A model generated the notes under the pieces. That model was not told the DNA's origin. It did no database searches and saw nothing but the letters and a program-made list of their open reading frames with translations. From contig NZ_DFBS01000008.1 of NCBI RefSeq assembly GCF_002366715.1, positions 124,001 through 188,000 of the forward strand: a stretch of DNA of 64,000 nucleotides, read 5' to 3'. The DNA comes from Halomonas sp. UBA3074. GTDB taxonomy: Bacteria; Pseudomonadota; Gammaproteobacteria; Pseudomonadales; Halomonadaceae. Shown piece after piece: positions 59,612 to 64,000 of the stretch (position 1 is the stretch's first letter; the number at the start of each line of letters is the position of its first letter). Both the position numbers and the translations under genes were made by a program.

Positions 59612-60946
59612 TCAGGAAGGTTTCTCTTCCGCCGCCGTGTCGCTGTGGGCGTGTCTTATCCTGCGGACGATCCACCAGATCGTCAGCATCACCGCAGGTA
59701 CCAGAACCGCCATCACCTGCGCCACGCTGTCGTGAACGAGCGGAATGCCCTTGAGCAGGTAGCCGAGAAGACTCACGACGTAATAAGAAATTGCCGCGAC
59801 CGACAGGCCTTCGACGGTTTGCTGAAGGCGCAATTGCAACTTGGCCCGGTTGTTCATCGAAGCCAGCAGATCGCGGTTCTGGCGTTCAAGTTCGACGTCG
59901 ATCCACGAACGCAGCAACGCGATGGCTCGGGTCAGTTTGTCGGAGAGCTTGGCCTGGCGCTCCTTTACGGATTGGCACTCCCGCATGGCTGGAGCGATGC
60001 GACGCTGCAGGAAATCCGCCCAGGTGCTGTATCCGGATACGGCCACTTCTGAAAGCGCAGCCAGCCTTTCCTCGACGATCTCGTAGTAGGCACGGCTGGC
60101 GCCGAAGCGATAGAGATTTGCCGCGACGCCAGCTTCCAGTTCGGCGGCCAGACCTGTCAATTCGGAAAGCAGCACGTCGCTATCGCGGCGTTCTACCAAA
60201 TTCGTACACATCTCGTCAGTGATCGCAGCAAGGCGCGACTCCATGTGTCGCAGCTCCGACGTCATCGATCGCGTCAACGGCAGAGACAGCAACGCCAAGG
60301 TACGGTACGTCTCGATCTCCAATAGACGTTGAGCCAGCGCACCTGCCCGCGCCGGGGTCAAATCACGAGCAAGGATGAGGATCTGCGTCAGGCCATCCTC
60401 ATCCTGTCGGAAGTCGGTCAAGATGGCGGCAGAGCCGTTCTCTACCAACGAGTAGCACAGGCTGGCAGGATCGAAGCGATCAGCCTCCTTCTCCGTTTCT
60501 GGTATCCACGGAAGAAGTCTCAAGCGGATGCCGGATATGACCGGGCCCGGAGGAACAAATCCATGTTTGAAGGGATTTTCTCCGCAAGGCTCTCCCGTCT
60601 TGGAATCCAGCGAAGCGCACCAGAGATATGTAGAGAACTCGGTGTACTTTTCACAGTGAAGGTCTCCCTCATCCCATGTCATGCCGTGTAGCGGCGTAGC
60701 GTGGTCGGGCTCGGCAACGCCGAAGCGATGAGACAACTCGCTCATCGCCATCTGATCCCTGGTCTGGTCACCTTCGGTCATGAAAGCGAGCTGCAATATA
60801 CCGCGGGGGGCCTCAAGCAACAGATGCGGGCGCGCATGCACTTCACCCACGGCTGCAGCACGATCGGCATAAGCCGGCATGCCGTACACGGTGGCGGTTG
60901 GGGTGGGTTGTACGGTCGTCGTATTGATATTGGCCGGCTCTTTCAT
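59612..60946 (-). CDS. DUF3422 family membrane-anchored protein
   Basis: About 444 residues. The DUF3422 hallmarks VGEVHARPHLLLEAPRGI near the start, followed by a long helical middle (ITDEMCTNLVERRDSDVLLSELTGLAAELE) and two C-terminal membrane helices (VAAISYYVVSLLGYLLKGIP, VMAVLVPAVMLTIWWIVR). Function unknown. ATG 60946 has GAGG about six bases before it; an upstream in-frame start is not supported. It lies 58 bases upstream of the UvrA-like gene and probably shares its promoter at 61081-61109. Confidence 0.88.
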   Translation of the reverse strand: MKEPANINTTTVQPTPTATVYGMPAYADRAAAVGEVHARPHLLLEAPRGILQLAFMTEGDQTRDQMAMSELSHRFGVAEPDHATPLHGMTWDEGDLHCEKYTEFSTYLWCASLDSKTGEPCGENPFKHGFVPPGPVISGIRLRLLPWIPETEKEADRFDPASLCYSLVENGSAAILTDFRQDEDGLTQILILARDLTPARAGALAQRLLEIETYRTLALLSLPLTRSMTSELRHMESRLAAITDEMCTNLVERRDSDVLLSELTGLAAELEAGVAANLYRFGASRAYYEIVEERLAALSEVAVSGYSTWADFLQRRIAPAMRECQSVKERQAKLSDKLTRAIALLRSWIDVELERQNRDLLASMNNRAKLQLRLQQTVEGLSVAAISYYVVSLLGYLLKGIPLVHDSVAQVMAVLVPAVMLTIWWIVRRIRHAHSDTAAEEKPS

Positions 60947-61080
60947 AACGACCTCATTTCTCATTGGTTGAAAAGCACGCTTCAAAACAAATGCCCGCAG
61001 CCATGCGTTTCACACATGGCTGCGGGCCGATCTTCATGAGCATGCACCGCGTTACGCAGTCCGTCTAACAGGCTCGCCGT

Positions 61081-61109
61081 ATAATAGAGGCTTGTGCTGA
61101 CCCTGTCAG
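61081..61109 (-). promoter_or_regulatory. Sigma-70 promoter for the DUF3422/UvrA-like operon
   Basis: On the minus strand CTGACA, 17 bases, TATTAT: 5 of 6 matches in each element and ideal spacing, about 135 bases before the DUF3422 ATG. The -35 is part of a small dyad (CTGAC-CCT-GTCAG). Confidence 0.75.
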
Positions 61110-61131
61110 AACGCTCTCAGCTTCCTTGCTT

Positions 61132-61530
61132 TCAGACGAAGGTGTACGAGCAGACCTTGTTGCCCGCCGGATCACGCAGGTAGGCAGCATAGGCACCCGG
61201 CAGGTGACCACGTGCGCCAGGTTGGCCCTCGTCAGTGCCGCCTGCGGCAAGGCCGGCGGCGTGGAAGGCATCCACTTCAGCGGGAGTGGCGGCCGCAAAG
61301 CCGATCGTCACGCCGTTGCTGGAAGGCGCTTCACCATTGCCCGGGCGGGCGATGATGAAAGCCGGCTTTTCGCGACCGAAAAGTACCCATCCGTTGTTGA
61401 AAGGACCGAGGTTCTTGATGCCAAGAGCACCCAGAGCGGCGTCGTAGAACGCGACCGACTTCTGAAGGTCGGCAGCGCCGATAAAGATGTGCGAAAAGAT
61501 GCCATCGCCAGAAATGACAGGAGTGGACAT
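61132..61530 (-). CDS. VOC-family (glyoxalase-like) protein
   Basis: A 132-residue vicinal-oxygen-chelate protein: SHIFIGAADLQKSVAFYDAALGALG at the start and YLRDPAGNKVCSYTF at the end are typical. It lies 43 bases after the formaldehyde dehydrogenase gene on the same strand. VOC genes often accompany frm operons, where a role in aldehyde or glutathione-adduct handling is assumed but not proven. RBS AAGGAA is eight bases before ATG. Confidence 0.88.
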   Translation of the reverse strand: MSTPVISGDGIFSHIFIGAADLQKSVAFYDAALGALGIKNLGPFNNGWVLFGREKPAFIIARPGNGEAPSSNGVTIGFAAATPAEVDAFHAAGLAAGGTDEGQPGARGHLPGAYAAYLRDPAGNKVCSYTFV

Positions 61531-61573
61531 GATTAATTTCCTTGGTGGTTGGCGTTGAATGGGTAGTGGGCGA

Positions 61574-62683
61574 TCAGTAGTGGATCACCGTGCGAATCGA
61601 CTTGCCTTCATGCATCAGGTCGAAGGCCTTGTTGATGTCGTCGAGGCCCATGGTGTGGGTGACGAACGGGGCGAGATCGATCTCGCCTTTCATTGCGTCC
61701 TCCACCATGCCGGGAAGTTGAGTGCGGCCCTTGACCCCGCCGAAAGCCGAGCCCTTCCAGGTGCGACCGGTGATCAACTGGAACGGGCGCGTCGAAATTT
61801 CCTTGCCTGCACCAGCCACGCCGATGACGATCGACTGGCCCCAGCCACGATGTGCTGCTTCCAGTGCCGAGCGCATCACGTTGACGTTGCCGATGCACTC
61901 GAAGGTGTGATCGACACCCCAACCGGTCATCTCGATGAGAACCTCGTGAATCGGCTTGTCGAAGTCCTTCGGGTTGAGGCATTCGGTCGCGCCGAAGGTA
62001 CGAGCCAGCTCGAACTTCGCTGGATTGGTGTCGATGGCGATGATGCGACCTGCCTTGGCCTGGCGTGCCCCCTGAATCGCAGCGAGCCCGATACCGCCGA
62101 GGCCGAAGATGGCCACAGAGTCACCCGGCTGAACCTTGGCCGTGTTGTGAACAGCGCCGATGCCGGTGGTCACACCGCAACCCAGCAGGCAAACATGCTC
62201 GGGATTGGCGTCCGGGTTGATCTTGGCCAGCGAGACCTCGGCCACCACGGTGTATTCGGAGAAGGTCGAGCAGCCCATGTAGTGGTATATCGGCTGGCCG
62301 TTGTAGCTGAAGCGGGTAGTGCCATCGGGCATCACGCCCTTGCCTTGGGTGGCGCGCACCGCCACGCACAGGTTGGTCTTGCCGCTCTTGCAGAACAGGC
62401 ACTCACCGCACTCGGCGGTGTACAGCGGGATCACGTGGTCACCCGGCTTGACCGAGGTCACGCCCTCGCCGACCTCGACCACGATGCCGGCCCCCTCATG
62501 GCCCAGCACCGCCGGGAACACGCCTTCCGGGTCCTCGCCCGACAGGGTGAAGGCGTCGGTATGGCAAACGCCGGTATTCGTGATCCTGACAAGCACCTCG
62601 CCCTTGCGCGGCGGCTCGACGTCGATCTCGACGATTTCCAGTGGCTTTCCAGGCCCGAAGGCAACTGCTGCACGTGATTTCAT
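61574..62683 (-). CDS. frmA: S-(hydroxymethyl)glutathione dehydrogenase / class III alcohol dehydrogenase
   Basis: A 369-residue zinc alcohol dehydrogenase of class III. GVCHTDAFTLSGEDPEG (catalytic zinc Cys), GHEGAGIVVEVGEGV, the structural-zinc cluster CGECLFCKSGKTNLC, GCGVTTGIGAVHNTA and the NAD-binding GLGGIGLAAIQGA are all present. It oxidises the formaldehyde-glutathione adduct. The gene follows a FrmR-type repressor gene by 59 bases and precedes a VOC gene. No S-formylglutathione hydrolase (fghA) is nearby, so that step must be supplied elsewhere. RBS AAGGAAG. Confidence 0.95.
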   Translation of the reverse strand: MKSRAAVAFGPGKPLEIVEIDVEPPRKGEVLVRITNTGVCHTDAFTLSGEDPEGVFPAVLGHEGAGIVVEVGEGVTSVKPGDHVIPLYTAECGECLFCKSGKTNLCVAVRATQGKGVMPDGTTRFSYNGQPIYHYMGCSTFSEYTVVAEVSLAKINPDANPEHVCLLGCGVTTGIGAVHNTAKVQPGDSVAIFGLGGIGLAAIQGARQAKAGRIIAIDTNPAKFELARTFGATECLNPKDFDKPIHEVLIEMTGWGVDHTFECIGNVNVMRSALEAAHRGWGQSIVIGVAGAGKEISTRPFQLITGRTWKGSAFGGVKGRTQLPGMVEDAMKGEIDLAPFVTHTMGLDDINKAFDLMHEGKSIRTVIHY

Positions 62684-62742
62684 GATGTCGCTTCCTTTAC
62701 TAGCTAACTAAGTTTTCCCTCACCGAGGGTACCCTGGCGCCT

Positions 62743-62967
62743 CTACCGCAGGTAGGAGCGGACGATGGAGATGGTCTCGTCAATGGACTTGTTCTGCGAA
62801 TCGCTCCTGATTTCGCTACTGGGAAACTCTTCCCTTAGATAGCTCTCCAGAACCGTTGCCATCAATCCGTTGACAGCTCCACGAACAGCCGCAAGCTGCT
62901 GAAGAATTGCAGGGCATTCAGCACCTGCATCGAGCGCTTGCTTCTTTTCTTCCGGGCCATGTGGCAC
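62743..62967 (-). CDS. frmR: FrmR/RcnR-family repressor with a 17-residue internal deletion
   Basis: A 74-residue CsoR/RcnR-type protein. It aligns with E. coli FrmR (91 residues) at both ends: MPHGPEEKKQ at the start and GAECPAILQQLAAVRGAVNG then SIDETISIVRSYL later. The formaldehyde-sensing Pro2 and Cys (here Cys18, equal to Cys35/36 in the family) remain, but the segment corresponding to FrmR residues 11-27 is missing with no frameshift. That segment is most of helix 1 and carries the Arg-rich DNA-contacting part. The start is GTG. If real and not a sequencing artefact, repression of frmA is likely impaired. Confidence 0.8.
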   Translation of the reverse strand: MPHGPEEKKQALDAGAECPAILQQLAAVRGAVNGLMATVLESYLREEFPSSEIRSDSQNKSIDETISIVRSYLR

Positions 62968-63027
62968 TCACCGCTTTTCACTCCAGATAAGCGGGGCCTG
63001 ACGCCGAAGAGACAGGCCCTCAACTCA

Positions 63028-63771
63028 TTAGAATTCCTGCACGGTTGGGCGCAGAACGATCTCGTTAATATCCACGTCAGCAGGCTGCTCAATTGCGAAG
63101 GCGATAGCTCGCGCGACGGATTCGGCGGGAATTGCATGCTTGTAGAAATCCACCACGAAATCGCGGCTCTGTTGGTGGGTGCTGCCGAATTTCAGTTCGG
63201 AGTCCACGGCGCCCGGCTCGATAGTCGTGGTGCGGATGCTGCCACCGACTTCGTGACGCAGTCCTTCGGAGATAGCCCGCACAGCAAACTTGGTGCCACT
63301 GTACACGGTGCCACCCGGGCTGAACACCTTCACGCCTGCAACCGATGCGATGTTGATGAAGTGACCACTGTTTTGTTTCTGGAAGACTGGCAATGCAGCC
63401 GCGACTCCGTACAGCAGACCCTTGATGTTAATATCGATCATGCGATCCCACTCGTCAGTGCGAGTATCGCTGAGCGGTGCAATCGCCATCAGTCCGGCAT
63501 TGTTGATCAGTACATCAATGCGACCGTAGGTGTCCACGGCACCTTGAATGAGTGTTTTGACCTCTTCCTGAGAGGTGACATCGGTCTGATACGCGATTGC
63601 CTGACCACCTGCATTGGTCAGCTCAGCCACCAATGCGTCGAGTTTATCTTTGCGGCGTGCAGCCAGCACTACGCGAGCGCCAAGCGCAGCAAGGTGGCGT
63701 GCAGTCGCCTCACCCAGGCCGCTGCTGGCACCGGTGATAACGACAACTTTTCCAGAAATGTTATTGCTCAT
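63028..63771 (-). CDS. Short-chain dehydrogenase/reductase
   Basis: About 247 residues, classical SDR. TGASSGLGEAT (cofactor), NNAGLMAIAPL, catalytic Ser in INIASVAG, and YSGTKFAV with the YxxxK pair are visible. ATG 63771 has GAGG eight bases upstream; an in-frame start 12 codons earlier is less likely. It reduces or oxidises an unidentified carbonyl/alcohol substrate. It is divergent from a LysR gene (141-base spacer) that probably controls it and lies 60 bases upstream of frmR. Confidence 0.92.
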   Translation of the reverse strand: MSNNISGKVVVITGASSGLGEATARHLAALGARVVLAARRKDKLDALVAELTNAGGQAIAYQTDVTSQEEVKTLIQGAVDTYGRIDVLINNAGLMAIAPLSDTRTDEWDRMIDINIKGLLYGVAAALPVFQKQNSGHFINIASVAGVKVFSPGGTVYSGTKFAVRAISEGLRHEVGGSIRTTTIEPGAVDSELKFGSTHQQSRDFVVDFYKHAIPAESVARAIAFAIEQPADVDINEIVLRPTVQEF

Positions 63772-63912
63772 GCTGAGAACCTCATCGGCGGGTTTATACT
63801 TCGCCATGGTTGGTTAACCTGGCAGTGCGCAAACTTTAGACCCATGGTTGATCTCAATAAATGGAAATGATTGGATTATGCTATTCCTGAAAATGGAATA
63901 AATGGGGGCAAC

Positions 63913-64000
63913 ATGCTTAACCGCATGGAGATGGTCAGGATTTTTTGCACAGCAGCAGAGGCAGGTAGCTTCCGCGAAGCAGCAACTCGATTAGGCATCT
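63913..64000 (+). CDS. LysR-family regulator, 5' end only
   Basis: The first 29 codons are visible before the window ends: MVRIFCTAAEAGSFREAATRLGI is the start of a LysR helix-turn-helix. A GGGG-type RBS precedes the ATG. It is divergent from the SDR gene, the usual position for a LysR regulator of a reductase. Confidence 0.85.
   Translation, partial: MLNRMEMVRIFCTAAEAGSFREAATRLGI

Noticed and set aside
58363..59754. Plus-strand open frame of 463 codons
   Set aside because: Antisense to the UvrA-like gene and its start region; composition effect, no motifs.
61559..62677. Plus-strand open frame of 372 codons
   Set aside because: Mirror of the formaldehyde dehydrogenase gene, whose minus-strand product has all zinc and NAD motifs.
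62938..63870. Plus-strand open frame of 310 codons
   Set aside because: Antisense to the SDR gene; low-complexity, His/Cys-rich translation without family similarity.

Overview
The window looks like a chromosome segment of a moderately halophilic gammaproteobacterium of the Halomonas type. Supporting signs are Mrp-like cation/proton antiporter genes, an adjacent GMC dehydrogenase and methylmalonate-semialdehyde dehydrogenase pair of the kind used for 3-hydroxypropionate in Halomonas, several organic-acid transporters, and GC-rich housekeeping genes. The genus is inferred from gene content only; no rRNA or marker phylogeny is available here.

Layout. 0-6 kb: leftward operon of Mrp/complex-I-like antiporter subunits (first one cut by the window edge), a carboxylesterase and an SLC13-type permease with a 12-copy heptanucleotide repeat upstream. 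6.3-11.8 kb: cold-shock protein, probable 3-hydroxypropionate oxidation pair with a divergent LysR regulator, and an exported MsrA. 11.9-18 kb: leftward operon Fe-alcohol dehydrogenase / DUF3360 permease / sigma-54 activator / succinate-semialdehyde dehydrogenase, with a near-consensus -24/-12 promoter and an upstream palindrome. 18.2-24.4 kb: polar amino-acid ABC transporter, FAD amine oxidase, IclR regulator and a second semialdehyde dehydrogenase. 24.4-36.7 kb: core functions (PgpA, SbcCD, NadE, PncC, a dicarboxylate transporter, a CDP-alcohol phosphatidyltransferase, an MFS carrier). 36.7-38.4 kb: XRE-cupin regulator with AzlCD exporter behind a perfect 32-bp palindrome. 38.4-47.1 kb: iron-siderophore uptake locus (binding protein, two permeases, ATPase, two TonB receptors) with Fur-box-like sites.

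From about 47.2 kb the window changes character. 47.7-50.7 kb is strikingly AT-rich and holds a large SF2 helicase with a probable C-terminal nuclease. Next come a decayed DUF2075 helicase remnant, a MazG-like nucleotide pyrophosphohydrolase, and a 796-residue protein that joins an N-terminal PD-(D/E)XK-like nuclease, a DUF2075 helicase and a C-terminal LexA/UmuD-like S24 peptidase domain with an apparent Ala-Gly self-cleavage site. At 54.55 kb there is the 3' half of a tRNA-Ile2 (CAT) gene, an attachment-site scar, followed by integrase-arm-like repeats and an AbiE toxin-antitoxin pair. 56.9-64 kb is very GC-rich: a UvrA-like ATPase, a DUF3422 protein, a VOC protein, glutathione-dependent formaldehyde dehydrogenase, a FrmR-type repressor with an internal 17-residue deletion, an SDR and the start of a LysR gene.

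The right-hand 17 kb is therefore best read as a mosaic of acquired elements carrying defence-like and stress-detoxification genes. The strongest candidate for an undescribed system is the MazG plus nuclease-helicase-S24 pair at 51.46-54.32 kb. All functional statements come from reading motifs by eye; no database search was run.
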